Under the pieces are notes generated by a model. It was not told the DNA's origin and made no database searches. It saw only the letters and a program-made list of their open reading frames with translations. From positions 1 to 34,217 of the forward strand of contig JAALOD010000021.1 of the NCBI GenBank assembly GCA_013372845.1: a stretch of 34,217 nt of DNA, in the 5' to 3' direction. The translations under genes were made by a program, and so were the position numbers. Below, piece after piece: positions 26,181 to 33,810 of this stretch (within the stretch, counting starts at the first letter, position 1; each line of letters begins with the position of its first letter). The stretch comes from Candidatus Udaeobacter sp. GTDB taxonomy: Bacteria; Verrucomicrobiota; Verrucomicrobiia; Chthoniobacterales; UBA10450.

Positions 26181-26271
26181 CCGCTATTGCGCATCCGTGG
26201 GATTTTTCCCACCAATATAAACTGATTGCGGCTCCTCTTTTCAGAGAACCCTAAAGGGCCTAAATGTCAAC
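26181..26271 (-). repeat. dispersed upstream element, copy C
   Basis: Minus strand: CTGAAAAGAGGAG, then GCCGCAATCAG, a palindrome GTGGGA-AAAA-TCCCAC containing the core, then TGCGCAATAGCGG. The core is 87 bases from the RND permease ATG 26110 on the same strand. It is nearly identical to copy D over about 90 bases, the two differing mainly by one A and one G in homopolymer runs and by scattered changes at the far end. Confidence 0.75.
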
Positions 26272-26378
26272 TTCCTTTCAGCTCGACGCCCGCTTTCGAG
26301 CGCTTTGATCAAGGCGAAGGCGTTTCCCCTGCAGCGAACCAGGTGCAACCGTCGATGCGAATTGATGAACCAGGCCGA

Positions 26379-26495
26379 GATTTCCAAATTTCAAGCGGAA
26401 ACTGGTTTCTCTCATCTCATTTGCATCCAGCAGCGTTCATTATTTGAAGGCCAGGTTGACCGCTCCTGTCAGCACAAGTCCGCCTCAAGCCAGTG
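26379..26495. repeat. 115-bp direct repeat, copy 1
   Basis: Matches 29762-29876 in the same orientation at roughly 80 percent by eye, including a long exact block TTTGCATCCAGCAGC and then TTCATTATTTGAAGGCCAGG. On the minus strand both copies read a hydrophobic end (GGLVLTGAVNLAFK here) and a stop, which looks like the tail of a membrane protein plus its 3' flank. This copy lies between the dehydrogenase gene and element copy C. Confidence 0.6.
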
Positions 26496-26544
26496 ATGCC
26501 ACGAAGCCGAGCTTCGGCGCGGCAGCCTTCAGCATAAGCGGGTT

Positions 26545-27381
26545 TCATGCTTTTTTGTCCAGGAGTCGCATGAGTCCGATGAAATCATCATCCGACCAGC
26601 CAACGGCTATTCCTTGATCGTAGATGTTTTTGAGATGCCCGGTTTGTTGAAGTGTCAGCGAGAGTTCCGCGGCGGTTTCCAATGCCAAGCGGAGATCTTT
26701 CGCCATGTTCTTGAGGGAAAACTGTGCGCTGTAATCGTGCTGGCGCAATTTGGGTCCCTTGAGATCAGAGACACCGGAATGCGCGACATTGGGCACCAAT
26801 GCGCCGAAATAGATGTCGTCCGGGATCCCAGCCCTCCGGCACAATGCGAGACTTTCGCACAGGGTTTGAGCAATTCCGGCGATGTTGAGGTTCATGGCGA
26901 GCTTCAGCGTGGAGGCCGAACCCAGCGGACCGATGTGCATGATGGCGCTCGAGATGGGTTCGAGAATGGGGCGCGCCTTTTCGACTATCTCAGGGGAGCC
27001 GCCCAAATAATAAATAGTCTGGCGCTGTTCCGCTGCGACTTTGCTGCCCGTAAATGGCGCCTCCAGAAACCACGCGCCCGTTTTCTGGACCTCCTCGGCA
27101 AAGAGCCGCGTCCATTTTGCCGAGATCGTGCTCGACTGGATCACCAATTGTCCCGGGCCTAGTTCGGATTGGATCTGATTGAAGACGGACTGCACAGCCG
27201 GCGGGTCATACACGATGATGAAGATGATCTCCGCCTGATTCACAGCCTGCTGGATAGATGCGGTGAAGTTTGGAAAATTCTTTGGAGTCCGGTTCCAGCA
27301 CCGCACCGTATGACCGTCGGCGATCAGGTTTTTCGCCCACGCGCTTCCGATGATTCCCAAACCTAAAACAGCGACATTCAT
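26545..27381 (-). CDS. NAD(P)-dependent oxidoreductase, 3-hydroxyisobutyrate dehydrogenase family
   Basis: A 278-residue beta-hydroxyacid dehydrogenase-type protein of normal family length. The N-terminal Rossmann fold has VAVLGLGIIGSAWAKNL, followed by CWNRTPKNFP (Arg after the second strand suggests NADPH). QSSTISAKWTRLFAEEV covers the substrate-binding region, FLEAPFTGSKVAAEQRQTIY takes the place of the DAPVSGG motif, and LKLAMNLNIAGIAQTLCES holds the catalytic Lys (xxxKxxxN). FSLKNMAKDLRLALE matches the C-terminal substrate segment. The family covers 3-hydroxyisobutyrate, glyoxylate/succinic semialdehyde and tartronate semialdehyde reductases; the less usual APFTGS points to the glyoxylate-reductase-like branch, but the substrate is not certain. 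Element copy D lies upstream of its start. Confidence 0.9.
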   Translation of the reverse strand: MNVAVLGLGIIGSAWAKNLIADGHTVRCWNRTPKNFPNFTASIQQAVNQAEIIFIIVYDPPAVQSVFNQIQSELGPGQLVIQSSTISAKWTRLFAEEVQKTGAWFLEAPFTGSKVAAEQRQTIYYLGGSPEIVEKARPILEPISSAIMHIGPLGSASTLKLAMNLNIAGIAQTLCESLALCRRAGIPDDIYFGALVPNVAHSGVSDLKGPKLRQHDYSAQFSLKNMAKDLRLALETAAELSLTLQQTGHLKNIYDQGIAVGWSDDDFIGLMRLLDKKA

Positions 27382-27530
27382 TTTGAATCCTTTGTTGATT
27401 TGATTTGCTTTTTTCTCGAGCTTTCGAGCGCAGAGATCTCAGGGTCTACTTGAGTATACCTTTAACGCAAGATCGTGACTCGGCATTGTGCAGGTAACTT
27501 AAGTCGCCTTTCTCCGCCGCCCCCGGGTTG

Positions 27531-27624
27531 CCGCTATTGCGCATCCGTGGGATTTTTTCCCACCAATATAAACTGATTGCGGCTCCCTCTTTTCAGAGAA
27601 CTACCAACTGGGCTCAATGTCAAC
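27531..27624 (-). repeat. dispersed upstream element, copy D
   Basis: Minus strand: CTCTGAAAAGAGGGAG, GCCGCAATCAG, palindrome GTGGGA-AAAAA-TCCCAC with the invariant core, then TGCGCAATAGCGG. The core is about 166 bases from the dehydrogenase start at 27381. The element also falls about 130 bases before the plus-strand amidohydrolase gene, but orientation matches the minus-strand gene, as in all other copies. Confidence 0.75.
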
Positions 27625-27753
27625 AGTCGGATGCTTTGACCTCCATCAAGTAGCATCCGCGACGTAAAGATGAACCATCACATTTGCAAATCTGCCAAAC
27701 GAACTGTCGCCGGTGCGCGAGTGAAGTGTTACAGTTTGCTCGTGGAGACGAAA

Positions 27754-29664
27754 GTGCTGTCCATGATCGTTGGAGCACTGGCCGCTCTCGTAATGCTGGC
27801 CTTTTCCCGGACTCTCAACGCGGAGCAAATCACCGTGCTAAAGAATGTAAACGTGATAGATGGCACCGGTGCGCCGGCGCAGCCCAACAGAACAATAGTT
27901 ATCGAAGGCGACCGCATTCGGTCTATTGGCAGCGGCGAAGCAGGCAAACCTAACGATGCCAAAAGTATCGATATGCACGGCCAGACCATCATGCCGTTGA
28001 TGATCAACACGCACGGGCATCTCGGAATGGTGAAAGGCACTGCCTCTGGCGTTTCAAATCAAACAGAGGATAACTTTCGTCATCAACTTCTCCGTTATCA
28101 GGATTACGGAATCGGTGCGGTGTTATCGATGGGCACTGATGGGCCGAAGTTCGCCGAAATCCGCGAAGCCTCTCGAAGTGGTAAGTGGCCGGGAGCAGAC
28201 GTTTACTCCGCCGGCAACGGCTTCGGCGCCAAGGACGGCGCACCGCCCGCGGCGATGGGTTTCACTAATATCCTGAGACCCGACACTGCGGATGAAGCGC
28301 GAAAGGAGGTCGCGGCTCAGGCGCCGATGAAACCTGATTTCTACAAGTTATGGCTGGACGATTTCTATGGCCAATACCCGAAGTTGATCGCGCCGGAAGT
28401 TTACGGGGCGATCATCGACGAAGCTCATAAGCACGGGTTGCGAGTCGCCGCACACTTATATCATCTGAAGGATGCGCGCGGGCTGGTCGCCGATGGCGTC
28501 GATGTTCTCGCGCATAGCATTCGCGACGGTGACGTGGATGACGCGTTGCTCGCCGATATGAAGAAGCATAACACGGCTTACATCCCCACCTTGTCCCTAG
28601 ACGATTTCGCCTTCGCCTATGCCGATTCGCCTGCCTGGGTCAACGAGCCGTTCTTCCGCGCGGCACTGGACCCCGGCGTATTCGAGATGATTACCAGCCC
28701 CGATTACAAAGCAAAAACGCGCGAGAGCAAAGCAGCTAAGATGGAAGAGGAAGCGCTTCCAATTGCGAGGCGAAATCTGAAGAAGATTTACGACGCCGGT
28801 ATTCTCGTGGCGCTGGGAACCGATTCAGGCGCGACTCCTATCCGTGTGCAAGGTTTCGCCGAACATGTTGAACTTGAGCTGATGGTGCAGGCCGGGCTCA
28901 CGCCTTTGCAGGCGATCAGGGTGGCGACAAAGAACGGAGCGGAATTGCTTCGCGTTTCAGATCAACACGGCACACTGGAGCCGGGCAAGAAGGCTAATTT
29001 TATTGTGCTGGAAAAAGATCCATCACACGACATCAACAACACTCAAACTATCCGAGCTGTTTGGAAGAACGGCGTCAAAGTCAGTGATGGGCCTGTTCGA
29101 ACCAAACCAGCCGTCCAAAACGCATCGGAGGCTTACACCATGACACGAAAGTCTGCATCTGCACAGGAGCTGTCTGACTACATATCGCCGTCAGCGCCCA
29201 TCGAGCTCGGCAGAGCTCCAAGAATGAAAGTGCAGTTGATCCGGGACGGCGATACTAAGGAGTACGCGGTGATTTTCTCCAAAGGCGACGAGGCATTCTC
29301 CGGTCTAATGGAGTTCGCCGAAAAGTATCACGTGACGAGTGGTCACTTTACTGCCATTGGAGCGCTGAGCAGAGCGACCCTGGCGTGGTTTGATCTGCAA
29401 AAGAAAATGTACCGGAAGATCCCGATCAACGAGCAGGTCGAGGTCCTGTCGATGATTGGGGACTTCGCGCTGTATCAAGGCAAGCCTGCGCTCCACACGC
29501 ATGTGGCGGTAGGACATCGTGACGGCAGGACCAGCGGCGGGCACGTCATTGAGGCGGTTGTGTCCCCGACCCTCGAGGTTTTTGTCACCGTGGATCCGGT
29601 TGCGCTGGAGAAAAAGTATGATCCTGAGACCGGCCTAACACTTATCGATCCGCGCAGCCATTGA
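27754..29664 (+). CDS. exported amidohydrolase fused to a C-terminal PPC/DUF296 domain
   Basis: About 636 residues from GTG 27754, which has GGAG seven bases upstream; the frame is open from ATG 27670 and ATG 27763 is also possible. A hydrophobic N-terminus (MIVGALAALVMLAFSRTLNA) suggests export. The amidohydrolase part (to about residue 450) has NTHGHLG (HxH metal pair), a His in RVAAHLYH, DVLAHSIRDG, and the metal Asp in GTDSGATPI, then LEPGKKANFIVLEKDP near its end. A second domain (about 500-636) has HVTSGHFTAIGALSRATLA, LSMIGDFALYQGKPALHTHV and GRTSGGHVIEAVVSPTLEVF, the PPC/DUF296 fold, whose His residues may bind metal. Amidohydrolases of this group hydrolyse amides, dipeptides or lactams; the actual substrate is unknown. 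The fusion is unusual. Confidence 0.88.
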   Translation: MLSMIVGALAALVMLAFSRTLNAEQITVLKNVNVIDGTGAPAQPNRTIVIEGDRIRSIGSGEAGKPNDAKSIDMHGQTIMPLMINTHGHLGMVKGTASGVSNQTEDNFRHQLLRYQDYGIGAVLSMGTDGPKFAEIREASRSGKWPGADVYSAGNGFGAKDGAPPAAMGFTNILRPDTADEARKEVAAQAPMKPDFYKLWLDDFYGQYPKLIAPEVYGAIIDEAHKHGLRVAAHLYHLKDARGLVADGVDVLAHSIRDGDVDDALLADMKKHNTAYIPTLSLDDFAFAYADSPAWVNEPFFRAALDPGVFEMITSPDYKAKTRESKAAKMEEEALPIARRNLKKIYDAGILVALGTDSGATPIRVQGFAEHVELELMVQAGLTPLQAIRVATKNGAELLRVSDQHGTLEPGKKANFIVLEKDPSHDINNTQTIRAVWKNGVKVSDGPVRTKPAVQNASEAYTMTRKSASAQELSDYISPSAPIELGRAPRMKVQLIRDGDTKEYAVIFSKGDEAFSGLMEFAEKYHVTSGHFTAIGALSRATLAWFDLQKKMYRKIPINEQVEVLSMIGDFALYQGKPALHTHVAVGHRDGRTSGGHVIEAVVSPTLEVFVTVDPVALEKKYDPETGLTLIDPRSH

Positions 29665-29761
29665 ACATCCGGTTTTATGCTGTATCCGCGCTCATAGCTG
29701 CAGGTGTCTTATGTGCAGCCCAGACGAAAGCGCCAAAGTTTGAGGTAGGGTTCGGCACGAC

Positions 29762-29876
29762 GTTCCCCAAACTTCAAGCTGAGAAAATTGGTTGCTCTCA
29801 TCTGATTTGCATCCAGCAGCTTTCATTATTTGAAGGCCAGGACGATGGCACCTGCCAGCACAAGCCCACCACCAAG
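29762..29876. repeat. 115-bp direct repeat, copy 2
   Basis: Second copy of the repeat at 26379-26495. On the minus strand it reads RLGGGLVLAGAIVLAFK and stop, again like the last helix of a membrane protein. It lies just after the point where the truncated 2Fe-2S subunit copy stops matching. Confidence 0.6.
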
Positions 29877-29908
29877 CCGAACCCGTCGGATGCAGATGCT
29901 CGCGCGGG

Positions 29909-30115
29909 CAAATCAAGGAGAGTGGTGCGCTGATCTAGCGTAAGCGCATACTCCTTCCCGTTAACTTTCGAGTGAACGTCTACGGCATTTTCTGCGCTAA
30001 TGGGTGCGGTTTTCTGAGCTGCGTCTGCTGATGGGATGCCAATGAGTTGAGGTCCCAAGGCCATCGCCGCGCTCGGCTGGTTGCGACCGGCTGAGTGCTC
30101 GGATTCGCTGTCCAT
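29909..30115 (-). pseudogene. cut-off second copy of the 2Fe-2S subunit gene (paoA-like)
   Basis: From ATG 30115 the minus frame encodes a signal-like N-terminus (AMALGPQLIGIPSADAAQ) and then VNGKEYALTLDQRTTLLDL, which aligns with VNGKKYDVRIDPRTTLLDC of the intact PaoA at 12729-13403. The match ends right after RTTLLD, before the first cluster-binding cysteine. All Fe-S ligands are therefore absent and the product cannot work. The following codons (ARASASDGFGLV) are unrelated and lead into repeat copy 2. The twin-arginine pair is also not recognisable. It is a relic of a second molybdenum hydroxylase operon or of a partial duplication. Confidence 0.75.
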
Positions 30116-30206
30116 TTTCTTATATTCCTTGCCTCGCAAACAATTTGCGAGAAAAATGCACCTTTCGGCGAAAGGATTCCATAAACATTCGAACCGCAGC
30201 GTCCTG

Positions 30207-30374
30207 CTACCAACACAATGCCCAAAGCAGGGCTGCTACAAGCATTGCGATCAAAATCAACCCACAAATAATGGATGTTCGCCTTTCCCGGCGCGAGACA
30301 GCGCCATCGCTCTCTACATTTACGCCGGAGTCTAAGACCAGGCGCAGGCTATCGGGATGATTGTCGAAAATCAC
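30207..30374 (-). CDS. small single-pass membrane protein, unknown function
   Basis: A 55-codon minus frame from GTG 30374. It begins VIFDNHPDSLRLVLDSGVN, followed by a charged stretch (SRRERRT) and one hydrophobic helix (IICGLILIAMLVAALLWALC) before the stop. The frame continues upstream without a stop (VNGKTIRRIVIFDNHPDS), but no ATG is found there, so the true start may be lost or misread. The neat order of polar head, basic flank and C-terminal helix suggests a real tail-anchored protein. I do not know a named family for it. Confidence 0.45.
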   Translation of the reverse strand: MIFDNHPDSLRLVLDSGVNVESDGAVSRRERRTSIICGLILIAMLVAALLWALCW

Positions 30375-30675
30375 AATGCGTCGTATCGTTTTACCATTAA
30401 CTGAAGTTGGGATAGGTGGCGAGACGATCGCGAAAATTCTCTTTGTCCTGAGCTTGCTGAAACAGACGGGTAGCTGAGTTCAGACATCCGAATCCATTGG
30501 GAATACCGCCCGGTCGCAGAATGCGACATCGCGCGCCGCCTGGAGCCGTCATTAAACCGTGGCCTAGCCATGGCTCCACCATACAGCCATTGGTTAGCCC
30601 ATAGCTATCGTCTGGGCGTGAGATTTTTAGACAGCACTTGAGAAGTAATCTACGCTCCCTCATTCGGAAGAGCTA
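30375..30675. other. unassigned stretch
   Basis: Only short frames without motifs. One minus frame ends RLATYPNFS and has no recognisable domain. No repeat or RNA feature seen. Confidence 0.35.
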
Positions 30676-31368
30676 TCAGCCCTTGGTTTCGCCCAGTGGG
30701 ATGGCGAACAGAGCGAGAGCGACTGGTAGCACCAGCGCCCAGAGGCCAAACTTAACTTCCAAGGTGGCCCCAGCGTCACAGCCGACGACGACCCCAATTA
30801 CGCAGGAGAATGTCATGCGTGCCCGGCGTCCGGCCTGGGCGAGCTGGTCGGGTTTCCTTGCTACGGACGAGTATCGCCGGGTCGACAGTCAGTTGAGTGA
30901 TGTTCGTTGTCATTACCGCGGTAGACGGCACGCCCTTGAGGACGAGCTTCACCAGCACATTCTGGGTCGCCAAGGCGGCGACTCGAGCATGCCCGCGAGC
31001 ACAGCCATCGAACTGTTGGCATCGGGGAAGCGGCCATAACCGACACCCAGTCCCAGAAACCCGATGAGGAGTGCAGTTTGCAGGAGCATCAACGGTCGCA
31101 GCGGGGACATCCCGGTCCGCGCACGATCGCGCGGACGCCAGCGTCACCAGGCCTAGCACTGCCATGAAGACCGGGACCGCCGGAGCGGGCCGATCTGACT
31201 AAAACCACCGGTTACGTAATGCGCGGCCACGATTACCACGTTCCCGGTGATGGGCGTGAACAACCCGTCAAGAGCAAGAAAGCCGATAACATCGACTGCG
31301 CCTGCCGTCCTGCTCAGGACAGCCGGTAGCAACCAGCTGCTACGGAAGCATGTGAGCCACGATGTCAT
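30676..31368 (-). pseudogene. DUF1275 (YoaK) family membrane protein, frameshifted
   Basis: Joined minus frames give about 230 codons, the usual length of DUF1275 proteins. Order: LLPAVLSRTAGAVDVIGFLA, LDGLFTPITGNVVIVAAHYV, GGFSQIGPL, LLQTALLIGFLGLGVGYGRF, MAVLAGMLGVAALATQNVLV, KLVLKGVPSTAVMTTNITQL, and the end LWALVLPVALALFAIPLGET before the stop. F(T)xxxTGNxV, ALATQNxxV and PSTAVMTTNIT are the family signatures. It would be a six- to seven-helix inner membrane protein of unknown transport function. At least three single-base shifts interrupt it while all motifs are retained. Confidence 0.75.
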
Positions 31369-31488
31369 CGTTAGGGTTCCACTTGCACAACTCGCCGGGC
31401 GCTGAAGCATCCCGCACAGTCGACAACGAATCTAGCCGCTTTGCTTACAGCGACAAACCTGCGGCTGGCCGTCACAGCCAATAACAAA

Positions 31489-31711
31489 CTAGCTCACTGG
31501 AGTGTAGTATCGGCCATTCACTTCATCCCGATGATCGCAAAATGGGCCTCCGACGTCGATAAAGGATCGGATTTCCACGAGAAGTCTATTGATGGCACTT
31601 AACTTGCGCTCGCTGCGCTGTCGCGCGATAGCCTTCCACCCGGAACTGCTTCTGTGGATCATCATAAACGATTTTTTCATCCGCCGCCTTCCATATCATC
31701 CTGAAACTCAT
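31489..31711 (-). pseudogene. small unidentified gene, probably frameshifted
   Basis: From ATG 31711 one frame reads MSFRMIWKAADEKIVYDDP and QKQFRVEGYRATAQRAQ to a stop at 31586; a second frame picks up as INRLLVEIRSFIDVGGPFCD and ends VNGRYYTPVS at 31489. Together they would make a protein of about 73 residues. The two halves look protein-like but no family was recognised. Confidence 0.3.
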
Positions 31712-31917
31712 AATGGCTGGTGTGCCCAGGGCATCAAGGGCGGCCACTTCGGTTGATCAACAACTGCAACATTCTCCATCTCGAGCGTAGCAGTCTGCCT
31801 GTCAGGACTAATGACAAGGCCCCTTTAGAATTGGAACGACCCAATACAGGCCCGAAGCCAATTGAGGATGAAAATCGTGAATCTGATTTTGAGGAGCAGC
31901 CTGCCCCTGAAATAATG
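31712..31917. other. unassigned stretch
   Basis: No supported gene. A plus-strand frame with an acidic end (PNTGPKPIEDENRESDFEEQ) crosses it, opposite to all neighbours, with no ribosome binding site or known motif. Confidence 0.3.
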
Positions 31918-32248
31918 TCAGTCATATGTGAGTGAATGCATCCGTTGCGCAGTGCGTCCCGCGAAGTATTCTCCTACATAAATCGTAGTCGGTTGTGGGT
32001 GTGCCAAATGCAATTCGGTTGCCTTTATTGTCACTACCCATGCCGGCGAATGGCGCGTCGGGCGATTCGCCCTTTGAAATGGTAGATGCGACGGCTCCAA
32101 CTGTGGACCAGCCGGCTGATTATGATGTAGGGCCTCACTTGACCCGCGAGTCGCCGATTCAAGTTCCACAAACGCAGTCAGCTTTTCATCCGCCCGCGCG
32201 ATGAAACGCTTTCCGTCGTCGCGATATGCGTCAAAAGTGTTGTTTCAT
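31918..32248 (-). pseudogene. small hypothetical protein, frameshifted near its start
   Basis: Downstream of ATG 32248 (MKQH) a one-base shift leads into FDAYRDDGKRFIARADEKLT then AFVELESATRGSSEA, a clear soluble-protein sequence. The frame stays open to 31918 and ends TTIYVGEYFAGRTAQRMHSL. The middle part (residues about 45-75) is less protein-like and may contain another shift. No named family recognised. Confidence 0.35.
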
Positions 32249-32311
32249 AACGCACCACGGACGGCGGACAGACGCTACCTTCTCGCGCGGGGTAGCAATT
32301 ACAGTGTTACT

Positions 32312-32756
32312 TCAATCGGAGCCACCTGGGCTGCTCGGTGTGATGATTCTCTTGGTGCTGCCGTTCCTATAGAGGTAAGCCCTGTAAGAGTTCTTCCAAA
32401 ACCCGGTAAATGCGTAGGTCTCGCCGGGTTCCAGGTTAACGCGTCGTTGAGTCGGCGGTATACGCCGATAGATCTGTGGAGTCGTGCTTACCGACAAGAC
32501 ATGCTGCCCGGGGCAACACCGCATCGTAACTCTGACCAAGCCCCAAATCCGCAACCGGACACCGTCGACAAACAAGATGAGGCATGGAAGCACCAAAATT
32601 GGCTGCCCTGGTCACAACCAAACGAGCGTCATCCTCGGAACGGGCCGAGGCAGAGTTCGATCTGGCCACTCTCGCCTGAATGGGTGTGCTTGCAGCAAGG
32701 CTGCATGCCATGGCAACCATGATTAGTTTACCTGAAACGTGATTTAATATTTTCAT
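32312..32756 (-). pseudogene. secreted protein with signal peptide, frameshifted
   Basis: ATG 32756 is preceded by a good Shine-Dalgarno (AAAGGTGA). It opens a signal peptide (KLIMVAMACSLAASTPIQA) and then DARLVVTRAANFGASM. The following strands sit in other frames: LFVDGVR, DLGLGQSYDAVLP, PGQHVLSVSTTPQIYRR, then VNLEPGETYAFTGFW and YLYRNGSTKRI. Joined, this is one small all-beta domain of about 148 residues in which a short surface loop (VDG) and a PGxH(x)LS turn resemble DUF2846-like exported proteins; that family name is tentative. Three single-base shifts break it. Element copy E stands upstream. Confidence 0.5.
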
Positions 32757-32789
32757 AATTCACCTTTCAGCCGGAATCCTATGGCGGCC

Positions 32790-32858
32790 AGTCCGCACTC
32801 GTGGGATTTTCTTCTGCTGCGACTGAGAGAACTGCGCTTGCCACTTTTGAGGGGCTCG
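32790..32858 (-). repeat. dispersed upstream element, copy E
   Basis: Minus strand: CTCAAAAGTGGCAAG, then CAGTCGCA, the invariant core AAAATCCCAC, and TGCGGACTG. CAGTCGCA can pair with TGCGGACTG (one bulge), enclosing the core in a loop. The core is 45 bases from ATG 32756. Confidence 0.55.
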
Positions 32859-32930
32859 GGGAGGGAACATCGTAGCCGACAGCTAAATCAATCGCATCAT
32901 AATATCCTCGCCCGGAGCCGTACAGATTCG

Positions 32931-33776
32931 TTAGTTGAGCTCCACCGCTGCGTCCAACGGATCCTCTCTCTTGCTGAGAGCGCGGCGCAGCTTGGCCAGC
33001 GCAATGTTCTGCAATTGCCGAATACGCTCCCTCGTAACGCCGAAATCTTTACTGACGTCTTCCAGAGTTTTCGGCTTTCCACCGTCAAGACCGAAACGCT
33101 TAGAGATGATTTTCTTTTCCCGATTATCGAGGACTTCGAGGAGGCCACCCATTTCGTTGCGCAAGTTCTGGTCCCGCAGCAATTCGAACGGAGTTTGCGC
33201 GTCCTCGTCCCCGATCACTTCGCTAAACTCCGTCGAATCATCGTCCCCAATTGGGGCGTCGAGCGATGCCGGGCGGATACCGAGACTTTTTAATCGTCCA
33301 ACTTTTCCTCCGGCGATGCCAAGTTCTTCGCCAAGTTCATCGTCGGTCGGTTCGCGGCCGAGTTCGTCGCTCATCTGCAGCGAGACGCGGCGCACCTTTG
33401 CGATTTTATCGACGAGATGCACCGGTAGTCGGATCGTCTTGCTCTGATTGGCCAGAGCCCGCTTAATGGATTGTTTGATCCACCACATCGCATATGTGCT
33501 CAGCTTCGCCCCTTTGTTCGGATCGAACCGCTCCACCGCCTTCGTCAATCCGATGTTTCCCTCAGAGATTAGGTCCAGCAGCGGCAGACCGAGATTGGCG
33601 TAATCGTGCGCAATCGTTACAACGAGCCGCAGATTCGCGTTGATCATCTGCTCGCGCGCTTTGGCATCTCCCTTCTTGACTTTCGCTGCGAGCTCGACCT
33701 CCTGTTGCGGCGTCAAAAGAGGAATTCGCCCGATCTCGCGCAGGTATCTGTTCAGTCCAATATCGCTTTCATTCAT
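32931..33776 (-). CDS. sigma-70 family RNA polymerase sigma factor (RpoD/RpoS-like, no region 1.1)
   Basis: With ATG 33776 the protein is 281 residues. Region 1.2: LNRYLREIGRIPLLTPQQEV. Region 2: NANLRLVVTIAHDYANLGLP, then DLISEGNIGLTKAVERFDP (core-binding and -10 recognition) and KLSTYAMWWIKQSIKRAL (melting and -10 contacts). Region 3: IRLPVHLVDKIAKV and the ELGREPTDDELGEELGI helix. Region 4: LDNREKKIISKRFGLDGGKP and TLEDVSKDFGVTRERIRQLQ (-35 helix-turn-helix). It is a group 1/2 sigma without region 1.1, as for many alternative housekeeping-like sigmas in Verrucomicrobiota. The frame is open to 34085, but those residues derive from the neighbouring DUF1259 fragment and element F, so ATG 33776 is preferred although its Shine-Dalgarno is weak. 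Confidence 0.95.
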   Translation of the reverse strand: MNESDIGLNRYLREIGRIPLLTPQQEVELAAKVKKGDAKAREQMINANLRLVVTIAHDYANLGLPLLDLISEGNIGLTKAVERFDPNKGAKLSTYAMWWIKQSIKRALANQSKTIRLPVHLVDKIAKVRRVSLQMSDELGREPTDDELGEELGIAGGKVGRLKSLGIRPASLDAPIGDDDSTEFSEVIGDEDAQTPFELLRDQNLRNEMGGLLEVLDNREKKIISKRFGLDGGKPKTLEDVSKDFGVTRERIRQLQNIALAKLRRALSKREDPLDAAVELN

Positions 33777-33810
33777 GACAGCAACGTATCCGCCGCAGCG
33801 AATCCCCCCG

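Noticed and set aside
29661-29760. Signal-peptide-like plus frame (TTG start, RFYAVSALIAAGVLCAAQTKA) overlapping the amidohydrolase stop
   Set aside because: Only about 35 residues before the frame enters repeat copy 2 and loses sense. It could be the stub of a gene, but the evidence is too thin for a feature.
32201-32722. Plus-strand frame of 173 codons
   Set aside because: Opposite strand carries a signal peptide with Shine-Dalgarno and a conserved-looking domain; the plus frame has no known motif.
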